Assembly (NCBI RefSeq): GCF_000759835.1
Contig: NZ_BBNB01000017.1
Location: 1-64,000 of the forward strand
Direction: 5' to 3'
Length of the DNA: 64,000 nucleotides
Source: Citrobacter sedlakii NBRC 105722
Lineage (GTDB): Bacteria; Pseudomonadota; Gammaproteobacteria; Enterobacterales; Enterobacteriaceae
In this document: piece after piece, positions 1 to 9,534 of the stretch
How positions within the stretch are numbered: the stretch's first letter is position 1
Layout of the letters: every line of letters starts with the position of its first letter
Made by a program: the position numbers and the translations under genes
Notes under the pieces: generated by a model
The model's input: the letters and a program-made list of their open reading frames with translations, nothing else
Database searches by the model: none
Told to the model about the DNA's origin: nothing

Positions 1-20
1 TACAGGCCATCTCAGCGCAA

Positions 21-42
21 CGCCATCCGGCACGGGATGGCG
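21..42. terminator. hairpin downstream of mobB
   Basis: Perfect 8-bp stem (CGCCATCC/GGATGGCG) with a six-base loop just past the mobB stop codon. The plus-strand side is followed by a T-rich stretch and the minus-strand side by only a short TTG, so it may be a terminator for a gene coming from the left, a REP-like element, or both. Confidence 0.4.
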
Positions 43-50
43 GCTTTGCT

Positions 51-590
51 TTATTCGGGCGACGGCGAGGAATTCCCCTTCAGCCAGTCCAAAATAAAGG
101 TGGCGATCTGCGGTATATCATTTATATCCAGAACGGGTACGCTCACGTCAAGCGGCACATCACTGGCAATCGCAATGACATGCTCGTCTACAGCCAGTTC
201 ATCCACCCCGTGACCGCATTCCTGGCGGAATAATAGGATCTTCGCCACTGTTTCATGCTTGAACCCTTCTACCAGCACCAGGTCCAGCTTAGAAGCATCC
301 ATCTGATTTGCCAGATACGCTAAATCCAACTCTGCTTCTTCTGGCGTTTCAGTCATTAGAGCCCAACGCTGCTGGCTGGCGACCAGGGTTTGCATGGCTC
401 CTGCTTTACGCAGTTCATAACTGTCTTTGCCTGGCTTATCCACGTCCATATTATGATGGGTATGCTTGATCAAACCCGGACGGACGCCGCTGGCGCAAAG
501 CGCTGGAATCAGCTTTTTTAACAGCGTGGTTTTTCCGGTTCCACTCCATGCAGCTATCGCCAGTAAAGGGATTATGGTTTGTCCTGCCAT
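51..590 (-). CDS. mobB: molybdopterin-guanine dinucleotide biosynthesis adaptor protein MobB
   Basis: A 179-residue GTP-binding protein that assists MobA in attaching GMP to molybdopterin to make the bis-MGD cofactor used by formate dehydrogenases and other cytoplasmically assembled molybdoenzymes. The P-loop SGTGKTTLL is at about residues 16-24, and the conserved D[12 protein letters not shown] region follows. Its start codon overlaps the 3' end of mobA by 19 bases, so the two are translated from one transcript. MobB is dispensable in E. coli, so its exact step is less certain than its family. The formate dehydrogenase operon at 34-39 kb is a client of this pathway. Confidence 0.95.
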   Translation of the reverse strand: MAGQTIIPLLAIAAWSGTGKTTLLKKLIPALCASGVRPGLIKHTHHNMDVDKPGKDSYELRKAGAMQTLVASQQRWALMTETPEEAELDLAYLANQMDASKLDLVLVEGFKHETVAKILLFRQECGHGVDELAVDEHVIAIASDVPLDVSVPVLDINDIPQIATFILDWLKGNSSPSPE

Positions 591-1156
591 CTGGCAAGTT
601 CCTCAAGTGTATTCACGTTTACGAAAGCTTCTTTGCAATCGCTGAAATCAACGGCATGTCCGCCTGCCTGGCGCATAAAAACCATTACCCGGCGCTCACC
701 AGAGCACAAATACTGCTGCAAAAATGGCTGAACCGAGCGATTTACCAGCGCGATGGTAGGATGATCCCGCTCGCCATCGTGAACCCATACCACTGGCGCA
801 TTGTGTCGCTGATGTCGCAAGCGAGCGACCAAATCATCAGGAATAAACGGCGTGTCGCACGGGCAAAACAGAAACCAGTTGCCTTCCGCCTGCTGAAAAA
901 CGGAAAGCATACCGGCGAGCGGACCGGGGTAATCCTCCAGTGAATCGGTGATAACCTTCAGCCCACCGGCGCGATAGCGATCAAGATGGCGGTTTGCGTT
1001 CACCATCACACTATCCAGTTGCGATAAGAGCGTATCGGCAACGTGTTTCCACAGCGGCTTCCCTTGTAGTTCAAGTAACCCCTTATCTATTCCGCCCATT
1101 CGCCTGGCTTTTCCGCCCGCCAGCACAACCCCTGTTATTGCACTATCCTCATTCAC
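572..1156 (-). CDS. mobA: molybdenum cofactor guanylyltransferase MobA
   Basis: Transfers GMP from GTP to Mo-molybdopterin in the cytoplasm. The 194-residue length equals the E. coli enzyme. The nucleotidyltransferase signature [11 protein letters not shown] lies at about residues 12-22, followed by [10 protein letters not shown]. The start is a GTG at the right end: an AGAGG ribosome site sits about 8 bases upstream, and no ATG in frame gives the family length. It is divergent from yihD (about 70 bases between starts) and is followed by mobB with a 19-base overlap. Confidence 0.96.
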   Translation of the reverse strand: MNEDSAITGVVLAGGKARRMGGIDKGLLELQGKPLWKHVADTLLSQLDSVMVNANRHLDRYRAGGLKVITDSLEDYPGPLAGMLSVFQQAEGNWFLFCPCDTPFIPDDLVARLRHQRHNAPVVWVHDGERDHPTIALVNRSVQPFLQQYLCSGERRVMVFMRQAGGHAVDFSDCKEAFVNVNTLEELARWQDKP

Positions 1157-1225
1157 TGATATCGCCTCTTTTATTGTGGGATTGACCCTGCTAACGTGTC
1201 TGTCTCAAGAGTAAGGAGCACTACC

Positions 1226-1495
1226 ATGAAATGTAAACGTCTGAATGAAGTTATTGAACTCCTCCAGCCTGCCTGGCAAAAGGAGCCAGACCTGAACCTG
1301 CTGCAATTTTTGCAGAAACTGGCCAAAGAGTCAGGTTTTGACGGCGAGCTGGCGGATTTAACTGACGACATTCTGATCTATCACCTGAAAATGCGCGACT
1401 CTGCCAAAGACGCCGTTATTCCCGGGATTCAGAAAGACTACGAGGAAGATTTCAAAACGGCGCTGCTGCGCGCACGCGGCGTAATTAAAGAGTAA
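1226..1495 (+). CDS. yihD: YihD family protein (DUF1040)
   Basis: An 89-residue, mostly helical, charged cytoplasmic protein, the same length as and nearly identical to E. coli YihD. No biochemical function is established for the family. The start at 1226 is chosen because AAGGAG lies 8 bases upstream; an ATG 30 bases earlier has no ribosome site. It precedes srkA-dsbA on the same strand with a 76-base gap, so it may have its own transcript. Confidence 0.93.
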   Translation: MKCKRLNEVIELLQPAWQKEPDLNLLQFLQKLAKESGFDGELADLTDDILIYHLKMRDSAKDAVIPGIQKDYEEDFKTALLRARGVIKE

Positions 1496-1571
1496 AAGCT
1501 TGTAAGCGGCGCAACCGAAACCGTCATGAAATGATATCCTGAATCATTCAAAGCATTTTCCGGATGATGGG

Positions 1572-2558
1572 ATGAACGATAACGCTTTTACTTTCCAGAC
1601 ATTACACCCGGATACCATCATGGATGCGCTGTTTGAACAGGGGATCCGGGTGGATTCCGGACTGACCCCGCTGAACAGCTACGAAAACCGCGTCTATCAG
1701 TTTCAGGATGAAGATCGCCAGCGTTTTGTTGTGAAATTCTATCGCCCTGAGCGCTGGTCCGTTGGACAGATCCTGGAAGAGCATCATTTTGCGCAGGAAC
1801 TGGTGAATGATGATGTCCCGGTGGCCGCACCGCTGGCCTTTGATGGCCAGACGCTGTTGCATCATCAGGGATTCCACTTCGCCATCTTCCCGAGCGTAGG
1901 CGGCCGACAGTTTGAAGCGGATAATATCGATCAGATGGAGTCAGTTGGCCGCTATCTTGGGCGTATGCACCGTACCGGACGACGTCAGCCTTTTACGTTC
2001 CGCCCCACCATCGGTCTGGAAGAATACCTCACTGAACCGCGCAAACTGTTTGAGCATGCCGTACTTATTCCCTCCGGACAGAAGACGGCCTTCCTGAAAG
2101 CGACCGATGCGCTGATCGCAGCGGTGACGGATCGCTGGCATACATCGTTTGACATGCTGCGACTACACGGCGACTGTCATGCCGGGAACATTCTCTGGCG
2201 CGATGGACCCCTGTTTGTGGATTTAGATGATTCCCGTAACGGTCCGGCTATACAGGATCTCTGGATGCTTCTGAATGGAGACAAAGCGGAACAGCGCATG
2301 CAGCTGGAAGCGATTATCGAAGCGTATGAAGAATTTAGTGAATTTAATCCGGCTGAAATCGGGCTAATAGAGCCTTTACGCGCGATGCGTTTAGTTTATT
2401 ATCTGGCCTGGCTGATGCGTCGTTGGGACGATCCTGCCTTTCCTAAGAATTTCCCGTGGTTAACCGGGGAAGATTACTGGCAGCGTCAGACCGCGACGTT
2501 CATCGAGCAGACTAAAATCCTGCACGAACCCCCATTACAATTAACACCTATGTATTAA
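1572..2558 (+). CDS. srkA: stress response serine/threonine kinase SrkA (RdoA/YihE)
   Basis: An aminoglycoside-phosphotransferase-fold protein kinase, known in E. coli as a Cpx-regulated kinase that protects stressed cells. The catalytic loop HGDCHAGN occupies residues 199-206 (D201, N206) and the metal-binding FVDLDD follows at D217. The length is 328 residues, as in E. coli. Only 14 bases separate it from dsbA, consistent with the known srkA-dsbA cotranscription. The Cpx regulators that control this unit are at the far end of the window (62-64 kb). Confidence 0.95.
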   Translation: MNDNAFTFQTLHPDTIMDALFEQGIRVDSGLTPLNSYENRVYQFQDEDRQRFVVKFYRPERWSVGQILEEHHFAQELVNDDVPVAAPLAFDGQTLLHHQGFHFAIFPSVGGRQFEADNIDQMESVGRYLGRMHRTGRRQPFTFRPTIGLEEYLTEPRKLFEHAVLIPSGQKTAFLKATDALIAAVTDRWHTSFDMLRLHGDCHAGNILWRDGPLFVDLDDSRNGPAIQDLWMLLNGDKAEQRMQLEAIIEAYEEFSEFNPAEIGLIEPLRAMRLVYYLAWLMRRWDDPAFPKNFPWLTGEDYWQRQTATFIEQTKILHEPPLQLTPMY

Positions 2559-2572
2559 TCGGAGACGCAATC

Positions 2573-3196
2573 ATGAAAAAGATTTGGCTGGCGCTGGCTG
2601 GTATGGTTTTAGCTTTTAGCGCATCGGCAGCGCAATTCCAGGATGGCAAGCAGTACTCCACACTGGAAAAGCCCGTTGCCGGTGAGCCGCAGGTGCTGGA
2701 ATTCTTCTCTTTTTATTGCCCACACTGCTACCAGTTCGAAGAAGTGCTTCATGTTTCTGATAACGTGAAGAAAAAACTGCCGGAAGGCGTCAAAATGACC
2801 AAATACCACGTCGAATTCCTCGGCCCGTTGGGTAAAGATCTGACCCAGGCGTGGGCCGTAGCGATGGCGCTGGGTGTGGAAGATAAAGTAACCGTGCCGA
2901 TGTTCGAAGCGGTACAGAAAAACCAGACAGTACAAAGCGTAGCGGATATTCGTAAAGTGTTCGTTGATGCTGGCGTTAAGGGTGAAGACTACGACGCGGC
3001 GTGGAACAGCTTTGTGGTGAAATCACTGGTCGCACAGCAGGAAAAAGCGGCGGCCGACCTGGAACTGAGTGGCGTTCCGGCGATGTTTGTTAACGGCAAA
3101 TATCAGGTGAATCCGCAGGGGATGGACACCAGCAGCATGGATATCTTTGTACAGCAGTACGCAGATACCGTGAAATATCTGGTCAGCAAAAAATAA
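2573..3196 (+). CDS. dsbA: periplasmic thiol:disulfide oxidoreductase DsbA
   Basis: Introduces disulfides into exported proteins and is reoxidised by DsbB. It has a 19-20 residue signal peptide ending SASAA, the redox motif CPHC at residues 49-52 in a thioredoxin fold, and the cis-proline loop GVPAMFVNG near residue 170. It is 207 residues, one shorter than E. coli DsbA. The sequence differs from the E. coli and Salmonella versions I remember at many surface positions, one reason not to assign the species firmly. A strong hairpin starts at its last codon. Confidence 0.97.
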   Translation: MKKIWLALAGMVLAFSASAAQFQDGKQYSTLEKPVAGEPQVLEFFSFYCPHCYQFEEVLHVSDNVKKKLPEGVKMTKYHVEFLGPLGKDLTQAWAVAMALGVEDKVTVPMFEAVQKNQTVQSVADIRKVFVDAGVKGEDYDAAWNSFVVKSLVAQQEKAAADLELSGVPAMFVNGKYQVNPQGMDTSSMDIFVQQYADTVKYLVSKK

Positions 3197-3230
3197 TAAT
3201 AAAGCCGGTCACTGACCGGCTTTATTATTT
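3195..3230. terminator. bidirectional intrinsic terminator between dsbA and yihG
   Basis: A 17-bp-arm inverted repeat centred at 3212 with a GC core (GCCGGTCA/TGACCGGC) flanked by complementary A and T runs, so it can terminate both convergent genes. The yihG stop codon (3209-3211) lies inside the stem. Confidence 0.9.
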
Positions 3231-4144
3231 TCAGCTTTTATTGCCTCTATTTGGGCGTCTTTTTCACTCCACAGCGTATTCAGCCAGCGCTGGAAATGGC
3301 GCTTAAAGTCTTTATCGTTAACGTAGTCCCCGTGCAGTTGCCGGGTAACGGGCTGCATATCCACGCGAACCACAATGCGCGTCAGCTTACCTCTCAACAT
3401 GTCGTAGAAGGGCGTCTGGTCATTGTCCGGGTAGCACAATGTGACATTAAGCAATTTGTCGAACTGGGCGCCCAGCACGTTTAGCGCCATTGCGATCCCC
3501 GCGGCTTTAGGCGCCAGCAGATTCTTATACGGTGAACGGGTTTGCTGGCGCTTTTCTTCAGTAAAGCGGGAACCTTCGACAAAATTTACGATGGTTGTCG
3601 GATGCGCACGAAATTTCTCGCACGAGCGGCGGGTCGTTTCCACGTCTTTACCGCGCCGCTCCGGGTGGCGCAGCAAATAAGCGCGCGAATAGCGCTTCAT
3701 AAACGGCATATCCAGTGCCCAGCAGGCGAGGCCAATAAAAGGTACCCATGCTAACTGCTGCTTGAGAAAGTACTTATTCATGGGAATGTGTTTACGAAAG
3801 AGTACGCAAAGTACCACGATATCTGCCCAGCTATGGTGATTACAAACCAGCAGATACCAGTTTTTCTTGCTCAGCCCTTCCAGACCTTCCACATCCCATT
3901 TCAGCCAGGGATTTAGATGTAGCAGCAGCGCCAGCCCTTCGCACCAGCAGTACATCATAAAATTACAAAACAGGGAGACCCTGCGCCAAACGCTGGGGAC
4001 GGGGAGCAGAAGCTTTACGATCCCGGCAACGATGATCGGCACAGAGCAGATAATAGTGACTAAAATGGTCAGTACGATGCTCAGCAATAACGTCAGCGAA
4101 GCGAGCAATCTCGTCATCAATAATGTATTCAAAGGATTAGCCAT
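3209..4144 (-). CDS. yihG: inner-membrane lysophosphatidic acid acyltransferase-like YihG
   Basis: PlsC-family acyltransferase of 311 residues. There are N-terminal membrane segments (about residues 10-45), then the catalytic HX4D box in NHHSWADI (about residue 103) and a second block [10 protein letters not shown]. In E. coli YihG is a secondary 1-acylglycerol-3-phosphate acyltransferase that influences phospholipid acyl composition. It converges on dsbA and shares its terminator; the 363-base region to its right is the polA control region. Confidence 0.92.
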   Translation of the reverse strand: MANPLNTLLMTRLLASLTLLLSIVLTILVTIICSVPIIVAGIVKLLLPVPSVWRRVSLFCNFMMYCWCEGLALLLHLNPWLKWDVEGLEGLSKKNWYLLVCNHHSWADIVVLCVLFRKHIPMNKYFLKQQLAWVPFIGLACWALDMPFMKRYSRAYLLRHPERRGKDVETTRRSCEKFRAHPTTIVNFVEGSRFTEEKRQQTRSPYKNLLAPKAAGIAMALNVLGAQFDKLLNVTLCYPDNDQTPFYDMLRGKLTRIVVRVDMQPVTRQLHGDYVNDKDFKRHFQRWLNTLWSEKDAQIEAIKAENNKAGQ

Positions 4145-4507
4145 AAACAGTGCGCTTAAATGCGCAAGGTGGCTGATTTTATCAGAAAACGATCCAAATG
4201 ACGGTTCTTCGCTGATTCAAAAAAGACAGCTTATCTATCCACATTTCATATTTCACTGAAAAGGTGAGGAAAATTCCTGGTTAATTTTATAACTTATTGA
4301 AAATAATATGTAAAATGAGTTATCGCAAAAATATGCATTTGAAATTAAATCGAAGAAAACTAATTATGCACAAAGTTATCCACAGATAATGTTGCGAGCG
4401 ATCCCGAAGATCGACAAAAGAATTCCTACAAATGCGGCGAAAAACTGATGTTTTCATCCCGTCTGTGGCATCCTTTACCCATAATCTGATAAACAGGCAC
4501 GGACATT
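4145..4507 (+). promoter_or_regulatory. polA upstream region with DnaA-box-like sites
   Basis: A 363-base AT-rich region with no gene. It has an exact DnaA consensus box TTATCCACA at 4376-4384 and a one-mismatch copy CTATCCACA at 4235-4243 in the same orientation. DnaA has been reported to stimulate polA in E. coli, so these are plausible activator sites. I cannot assign the -35/-10 elements with confidence. The polA ribosome site is weak. Confidence 0.6.
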
Positions 4508-7294
4508 ATGGTTCAGATCCCAGAAAACCCACTTATCCTTGTAGATGGCTCCTCTTATCTTTATCGCGCATACCATGCGTTCCCGCCGCTGACCAACAGC
4601 GCGGGGGAGCCGACAGGCGCGATGTATGGCGTCCTCAACATGCTGCGCAGCCTGATCCTGCAGTATCAGCCAACGCATGCCGCAGTGGTGTTTGATGCTA
4701 AAGGCAAAACCTTCCGTGACGAGTTATTCGAGCATTACAAATCGCATCGCCCACCGATGCCGGATGACCTGCGTGCGCAAATCGAGCCGCTGCACGCGAT
4801 GGTGAAAGCGATGGGCCTGCCATTACTGGCTGTATCGGGCGTGGAAGCGGACGATGTGATCGGCACCCTCGCGCGCGAGGCCGAGAAGGTGGGCCGTCCG
4901 GTGCTGATCAGTACCGGTGATAAAGATATGGCGCAGCTGGTTACGCCCAATATTACGCTGATCAACACCATGACCAACACGATTCTGGGCCCGGAGGAAG
5001 TGGTCAATAAATATGGCGTACCGCCAGAGCTTATCATCGACTTTCTGGCGCTGATGGGCGATTCCTCGGACAACATACCGGGCGTACCGGGGGTCGGCGA
5101 GAAGACCGCCCAGGCGCTGCTCCAGGGGCTGGGAGGACTTGATACTCTCTATGCCGAGCCGGAGAAAATCGCCGGACTGACCTTTCGCGGGGCGAAAACG
5201 ATGGCGGGTAAACTTGAGCAAAATAAAGAAGTTGCTTATCTCTCTTACCAGCTGGCAACCATTAAAACCGACGTCGAACTGGAACTGACCTGTGAACAAC
5301 TGGCTGTACAGCAGCCGATTGCCGATGAGCTGCTGGGCCTGTTCCGCAAATACGAGTTCAAACGCTGGACCGCCGATGTCGAGGCTGGAAAATGGCTGCA
5401 AGCGAAGGGCGCGAAGCCTGCGGCTAAACCGCAAGAGACGATTGTGATTGATGAAGCCTCTGACGTGCCTGCCGCCGCGCTCTCTTATGACAACTACGTC
5501 ACCATCCTTGATGAAGCGACGCTGAAAACGTGGATCGCGAAGTTGAAAAAAGCGCCAGTGTTCGCTTTTGATACTGAAACGGACAGCCTTGATAACCTCA
5601 CCGCCAACCTGGTGGGACTGTCGTTTGCTATTGAACCCGGCGTGGCGGCGTATGTTCCGGTTGCGCATGATTATCTGGATGCGCCGGATCAGATCGCCCG
5701 TGACCGCGCGCTGGAACTGCTCAAGCCGCTGCTGGAAGACGAAAATGTCCGCAAGGTTGGGCAAAACCTGAAATACGATCGCGGCATTCTGGCGAACTAT
5801 GGCATAGAACTGCGCGGCATTGCCTTTGATACCATGCTGGAGTCCTACATCCTGAACAGCGTGGCCGGACGTCACGATATGGACAGTCTCTCCGATCGCT
5901 GGCTGAAACACAAAACCATCACCTTCGAAGAGATTGCTGGCAAAGGCAAAAATCAGCTGACCTTTAACCAGATTGCCCTGGAAGAGGCGGGACGCTACGC
6001 GGCAGAAGATGCGGACGTCACGTTACAACTGCATCTGAAAATGTGGCCAGAACTTCAGCAGCATAAAGGACCGCTGAACGTTTTCGAAAACATCGAAATG
6101 CCGCTGGTGCCGGTGCTTTCCCGCGTTGAGCGCAACGGTGTGATGATCGACCCGGCGGTTCTGCACAAGCATTCAGAAGAGATTACGCTGCGTCTGGCGG
6201 AGCTGGAGCAGAAAGCGCACGACATCGCAGGAGAAGCGTTTAATCTTTCTTCAACCAAACAACTGCAAACCATCCTGTTTGAAAAACAGGGGATCAAGCC
6301 GTTGAAGAAAACCCCAGGAGGCGCGCCGTCAACGTCGGAAGAGGTGCTGGAAGAGCTGGCGCTGGATTACCCACTGCCGAAGGTGATACTGGAGTATCGT
6401 GGTCTGGCGAAGCTGAAATCGACCTACACTGACAAACTGCCGTTAATGATTAACCCGAAAACCGGGCGCGTACATACGTCGTATCATCAGGCCGTCACCG
6501 CAACCGGGCGTTTATCGTCCACCGACCCGAACCTGCAAAATATTCCGGTACGTAACGAAGAAGGACGTCGTATCCGTCAGGCGTTCATCCCGCCGAAGGA
6601 CTACGTTATTGTGTCTGCCGACTATTCGCAGATTGAACTGCGCATTATGGCGCATCTGTCGCGTGACAAAGGGCTGCTGACCGCGTTTGCAGAAGGCAAA
6701 GATATCCACCGCGCCACCGCGGCGGAAGTGTTTGGCCTGCCGTTGGACACCGTGACGAATGAACAGCGTCGCAGCGCGAAAGCGATCAACTTTGGCCTGA
6801 TCTACGGCATGAGCGCCTTTGGTCTGGCGCGCCAGCTCAACATTCCGCGCAAGGAAGCGCAGAAGTATATGGATCTCTACTTCGAGCGTTATCCTGGCGT
6901 TCTGGAGTATATGGAGCGTACGCGTGCCCAGGCGAAAGAGCAGGGCTACGTTGAAACGCTGGAGGGCCGCCGTCTCTATCTGCCGGATATTAAGTCCAGC
7001 AACGGCGCGCGCCGCGCAGGTGCTGAGCGTGCGGCGATCAACGCCCCGATGCAGGGCACCGCCGCCGATATCATCAAACGTGCGATGATTGCCGTTGATG
7101 CCTGGCTGGAAAGCGAGCAGCCGCGCGTTCGTATGATCATGCAGGTGCACGATGAACTGGTGTTCGAAGTGCATAAAGACGACCTGGATGCCGTGTCGAA
7201 GCAGATCCACCAATTGATGGAAAACTGTACGCGCATTGACGTACCGTTGCTGGTGGAAGTCGGTAGCGGTGAAAACTGGGATCAGGCGCACTAA
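4508..7294 (+). CDS. polA: DNA polymerase I
   Basis: Family A polymerase for Okazaki-fragment processing and repair; 928 residues, as in E. coli. The N-terminal 5'-3' exonuclease (about 1-290) carries VEADDVIGT and [16 protein letters not shown]. The proofreading domain (about 325-520) starts with DTETDSLD. The polymerase domain has motif [11 protein letters not shown], motif [15 protein letters not shown] and motif [10 protein letters not shown], with the metal aspartates in motifs A and C. It stands alone between the DnaA-box region and Spot 42. Start ATG at 4508. Confidence 0.98.
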   Translation: MVQIPENPLILVDGSSYLYRAYHAFPPLTNSAGEPTGAMYGVLNMLRSLILQYQPTHAAVVFDAKGKTFRDELFEHYKSHRPPMPDDLRAQIEPLHAMVKAMGLPLLAVSGVEADDVIGTLAREAEKVGRPVLISTGDKDMAQLVTPNITLINTMTNTILGPEEVVNKYGVPPELIIDFLALMGDSSDNIPGVPGVGEKTAQALLQGLGGLDTLYAEPEKIAGLTFRGAKTMAGKLEQNKEVAYLSYQLATIKTDVELELTCEQLAVQQPIADELLGLFRKYEFKRWTADVEAGKWLQAKGAKPAAKPQETIVIDEASDVPAAALSYDNYVTILDEATLKTWIAKLKKAPVFAFDTETDSLDNLTANLVGLSFAIEPGVAAYVPVAHDYLDAPDQIARDRALELLKPLLEDENVRKVGQNLKYDRGILANYGIELRGIAFDTMLESYILNSVAGRHDMDSLSDRWLKHKTITFEEIAGKGKNQLTFNQIALEEAGRYAAEDADVTLQLHLKMWPELQQHKGPLNVFENIEMPLVPVLSRVERNGVMIDPAVLHKHSEEITLRLAELEQKAHDIAGEAFNLSSTKQLQTILFEKQGIKPLKKTPGGAPSTSEEVLEELALDYPLPKVILEYRGLAKLKSTYTDKLPLMINPKTGRVHTSYHQAVTATGRLSSTDPNLQNIPVRNEEGRRIRQAFIPPKDYVIVSADYSQIELRIMAHLSRDKGLLTAFAEGKDIHRATAAEVFGLPLDTVTNEQRRSAKAINFGLIYGMSAFGLARQLNIPRKEAQKYMDLYFERYPGVLEYMERTRAQAKEQGYVETLEGRRLYLPDIKSSNGARRAGAERAAINAPMQGTAADIIKRAMIAVDAWLESEQPRVRMIMQVHDELVFEVHKDDLDAVSKQIHQLMENCTRIDVPLLVEVGSGENWDQAH

Positions 7295-7349
7295 GAGGAC
7301 GCGGAATAACTCACCTTTTTCGTAAGTAAGCAACATAAGCAGAAGCATT

Positions 7350-7368
7350 TTGTGATGAGTATTGGAAT
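7350..7368 (+). promoter_or_regulatory. possible CRP half-site upstream of spf
   Basis: TGTGA at 7351-7355 begins a degenerate CRP-like site (right arm poor). It is placed here because spf is repressed by cAMP-CRP in E. coli. Confidence 0.35.
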
Positions 7369-7406
7369 TCCTTATGTAAAGAATGAAAAAAAATTACAAA
7401 AAGTGC

Positions 7407-7435
7407 TTTCTGAGCTGCTTAAAAAAGAGTAAAGT
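7407..7435 (+). promoter_or_regulatory. spf promoter
   Basis: -35 TTTCTG (7407-7412) and -10 TAAAGT (7430-7435), spaced 17 bases and ending 7 bases before the Spot 42 start. Confidence 0.7.
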
Positions 7436-7460
7436 TATTCGCGTAGGGTACAGAGGTAAG

Positions 7461-7508
7461 ATGTTCTATCTTTCAGACCTTTTACTTCACGTAATCGGAT
7501 TTGGCTGA
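7461..7508 (+). CDS. spfP: 15-residue protein SpfP encoded in Spot 42
   Basis: ATG at 7461 through TGA at 7506-7508 encodes MFYLSDLLLHVIGFG, preceded by AGAGGT at 7452-7457. This corresponds to the small hydrophobic protein reported to be translated from Spot 42 in E. coli, which acts with CRP-controlled catabolism. The reading frame is intact here. Confidence 0.8.
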   Translation: MFYLSDLLLHVIGFG

Positions 7509-7518
7509 ATATTTTAGC

Positions 7519-7551
7519 CGCCCCAGTCAGTTTCTGACTGGGGCGTTTTTT
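7519..7551 (+). terminator. spf intrinsic terminator
   Basis: 12-bp stem CGCCCCAGTCAG/CTGACTGGGGCG with a TTT loop, followed by six T. Confidence 0.95.
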
Positions 7552-7586
7552 ATTGCGTTCTTTCTGCTATAAAGATGAGTCCGTAG

Positions 7587-7617
7587 GCCGGATAAGGCAT
7601 TGACGCCGCTATCCGGC
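7587..7617. repeat. REP element
   Basis: Imperfect palindrome of the enteric REP type: GCCGGATAAGGC ... GCTATCCGGC, between the convergent spf and engB. Confidence 0.8.
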
Positions 7618-7627
7618 ATGACGAAAC

Positions 7628-8260
7628 TTACGCTTCGTCCTGTACGTCTTCTACCGGCGCCAAATCGCTAAACCAACTGTCCAGTTTCTGCCGCAACTTA
7701 TCCACGCCCTGTTTCTTCAGCGACGAAAACGCTTCAACCTGTACATCGCCATTAAAAGCCAGCACTGCTTCGCGTACTTTATTTAACTGCGCCTTACGCG
7801 CGCCGCTTGCCAGTTTGTCCGCTTTGGTCAGCAGAACCAGTACCTGGATATTGCTTTCAACCGCCCATTGAATCATTTGCTGATCGAGATCTTTCAGCGG
7901 ATGGCGAATGTCCATTAGCACAACCAGACCCTGCAGGCTCTGACGTTTTTCAAGATACTCACCCAGCGCACGCTGCCATTTACGCTTCATTTCCTCTGGT
8001 ACTTCGGCGTAGCCATAGCCAGGCAGGTCAACGAGGCGTTTACCGTCGACCACTTCAAACAGGTTAATAAGCTGGGTACGGCCAGGCGTTTTTGAGGTCC
8101 GCGCCAGGCTTTTCTGATTGGTCAGCGTATTCAGCGCACTGGATTTGCCTGCGTTAGAACGGCCAGCAAAAGCCACTTCAATTCCGGTGTCGGAAGGTAA
8201 ATGGCGAATATCAGGCGCACTCATCACAAAATGCGTCTGTTGATAATTCAAGTTAATCAA
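7628..8260 (-). CDS. engB: ribosome biogenesis GTPase EngB (YihA/YsxC)
   Basis: Essential GTPase needed for cell division and 50S assembly; 210 residues. G1 GRSNAGKSS is at residues 33-41, then G2 in PGRTQ, G3 DLPGYG and G4 TKAD. The start is TTG at 8258-8260, the start that gives the E. coli length, with GGAG about 9 bases upstream; the first in-frame ATG (residue 13) would remove conserved N-terminal residues. Divergent from the csrC/yihI side. Confidence 0.95.
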   Translation of the reverse strand: MINLNYQQTHFVMSAPDIRHLPSDTGIEVAFAGRSNAGKSSALNTLTNQKSLARTSKTPGRTQLINLFEVVDGKRLVDLPGYGYAEVPEEMKRKWQRALGEYLEKRQSLQGLVVLMDIRHPLKDLDQQMIQWAVESNIQVLVLLTKADKLASGARKAQLNKVREAVLAFNGDVQVEAFSSLKKQGVDKLRQKLDSWFSDLAPVEDVQDEA

Positions 8261-8364
8261 AGCGGTCGTCTCCGTCAGTCAAAGCTTTGCGGCGATTATA
8301 CCTGAACGGCAGCAAAAGACGGATTTTTCGGCGCGCGACGTCTGTAAGCAAAAACCCTGTGCTT

Positions 8365-8382
8365 TGTGAGACATTGCCGACA
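8365..8382 (+). promoter_or_regulatory. candidate UvrY/SirA (GacA-type) box upstream of csrC
   Basis: TGTGAG-N6-CCGACA, close to the TGTAAG-N6-CTTACA consensus of BarA/UvrY response regulators, about 150 bases before csrC. UvrY activation of csrC is established in E. coli; assignment of this box is inference. The rest of 8261-8532 is AT-rich with no gene seen. Confidence 0.5.
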
Positions 8383-8532
8383 ATTCTTATACGAAATTTA
8401 GGCATAATTGCAGGGCTGAAAATCAATTAAATTAGCTAAATCAATCTATTAACGTTGTGTAATAATCTGAAAATGTCTGTATTACACGCCCGATGGCTTG
8501 TCTGTTTTCGTCAAAAGAGTAGAGTATTACTT

Positions 8533-8776
8533 ATAGCGAGGACGCTGGAAGGATAAACGACTCAGGATGAGGGTCAGGAGCGCCAGGAGGCGAAGACACA
8601 GGATTGTCAGGAAGACAGACGTCCGGAGACGTTGAGATTACGGAAATGGAAAAGACACGGAACGTTCCAGGCTGAAGGAAAAACAGGGTGCGTTGAGAGC
8701 CGACACGGAATGTAGAACCCGTTAAGGGTTGTGAGTCAGGTTAAAAGGCGACAGAGCAATCTGTCGCCTTTTTTCT
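8533..8776 (+). ncRNA. csrC: CsrC regulatory RNA
   Basis: CsrA-sequestering sRNA of the carbon storage system. The stretch has about 14 GGA motifs, many in hairpin loops such as CAGGATG and CCAGGAGG, and lies between engB and yihI as in E. coli. Its first 120 bases and last 60 bases match my memory of E. coli CsrC well; the middle is diverged. It ends in a 13-bp terminator. Confidence 0.92.
8743..8774 (+). terminator. csrC terminator
   Basis: Stem AAAAGGCGACAGA/TCTGTCGCCTTTT with a GCAA tetraloop and a T-run. Confidence 0.93.
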
Positions 8777-8837
8777 TTATTTCTGCTAGATTCCGGCGCA
8801 AATGTATACTGAATAAAACAGCCAAAGACGAATCACT

Positions 8838-9347
8838 ATGAAATCCACATCTACACCACGCGGCAAAGGGCCTGCAAAGGCGCGCCGTAAAACCCGCGAA
8901 GAGCTGAATCAGGAAGCTCGCGACCGCAAGCGCCAGAAAAAACACCGTGGTCACGCGGCGGGTAGTCGTGCGACGGGTGGCGACGCGGCGACGGGCGCAA
9001 AAAACCAGAAAAAAGCAAAAGATCCACGTATTGGCAGTAAAACCCCCATTCCATTGGGCGTGACGGAAAAAGTCACCAAACAGCACAAACCGAAGAGCGA
9101 GAAACCTATGCTTTCACCGCAGGCTGAGTTGGATTTACTGGAAACGGATGAGCGCCTGGATGCGCTGTTAGAACGTCTGGAAGCTGGCGAAACCCTGAGC
9201 GCCGAAGATCAGAGCTGGGTGGATGCCAAACTGGATCGCATCGACGAACTGATGCAGAAGCTGGGCCTCTCCTACGATGATGACGAAGAAGAGGAAGAAG
9301 ACGAGCAGCAGGAAGATATGATGCGCCTGCTTCGCGGGGGTAACTGA
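8838..9347 (+). CDS. yihI: Der GTPase-activating protein YihI
   Basis: A 169-residue protein that stimulates GTP hydrolysis by the ribosome-assembly GTPase Der. It has a strongly basic, low-complexity N-terminal half (residues 1-80), a helical middle ([20 protein letters not shown]) and an acidic tail with runs of D and E, as in the family. It is followed 11 bases later by a small ORF and then hemN, so the three may be cotranscribed. Confidence 0.93.
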   Translation: MKSTSTPRGKGPAKARRKTREELNQEARDRKRQKKHRGHAAGSRATGGDAATGAKNQKKAKDPRIGSKTPIPLGVTEKVTKQHKPKSEKPMLSPQAELDLLETDERLDALLERLEAGETLSAEDQSWVDAKLDRIDELMQKLGLSYDDDEEEEEDEQQEDMMRLLRGGN

Positions 9348-9358
9348 CGGTTTACACC

Positions 9359-9532
9359 GTGGGCCTTCCCGTCCTGCTTATAACCCTTCCGGTTATATGT
9401 TATCTGGTGTGGTTATTCGTTAAACTACAACGGTTGTCGCGGCGACAAAAGTGGCTGCGCAACCGGCTTATCACTCGCAATGGAGTGAGGCCGGTACGCC
9501 GTACCCGCCAGAGACGCCATCGGAAGGAGTGA
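9359..9532 (+). CDS. possible small basic membrane protein upstream of hemN
   Basis: An open frame of 57 codons starting with GTG at 9359, 11 bases after the yihI stop, and ending with TGA at 9530-9532, two bases before the hemN ATG. It predicts one hydrophobic segment (residues 4-21, LPVLLITLPVICYLVWLF) and then a very basic tail with about 15 Arg/Lys. The hemN ribosome site GGAAGGAG lies in its last codons, which would couple translation. The N-terminus resembles the membrane anchor plus KLQRL region of DUF2489 proteins that I recall beside yihI-hemN in other gammaproteobacteria, so it may be a shortened relative. No good ribosome site precedes the GTG; expression is unproven. Confidence 0.4.
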   Translation: MGLPVLLITLPVICYLVWLFVKLQRLSRRQKWLRNRLITRNGVRPVRRTRQRRHRKE

Positions 9533-9534
9533 GC

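Larger units (their letters stand above)
7443..7554 (+). ncRNA. spf: Spot 42 RNA
   Basis: Hfq-dependent sRNA that represses catabolic genes when glucose is present. The sequence from GTAGGG to the T-run matches the E. coli RNA almost base for base (one extra base in the terminator loop) and sits in its canonical place between polA and engB. It carries a short ORF, spfP. Confidence 0.96.

Noticed and set aside
9451-9534. N-terminal extension of HemN by 28 codons
   Set aside because: No ribosome site at 9451, extension absent from the family, and the strong GGAAGGAG serves the ATG at 9535.
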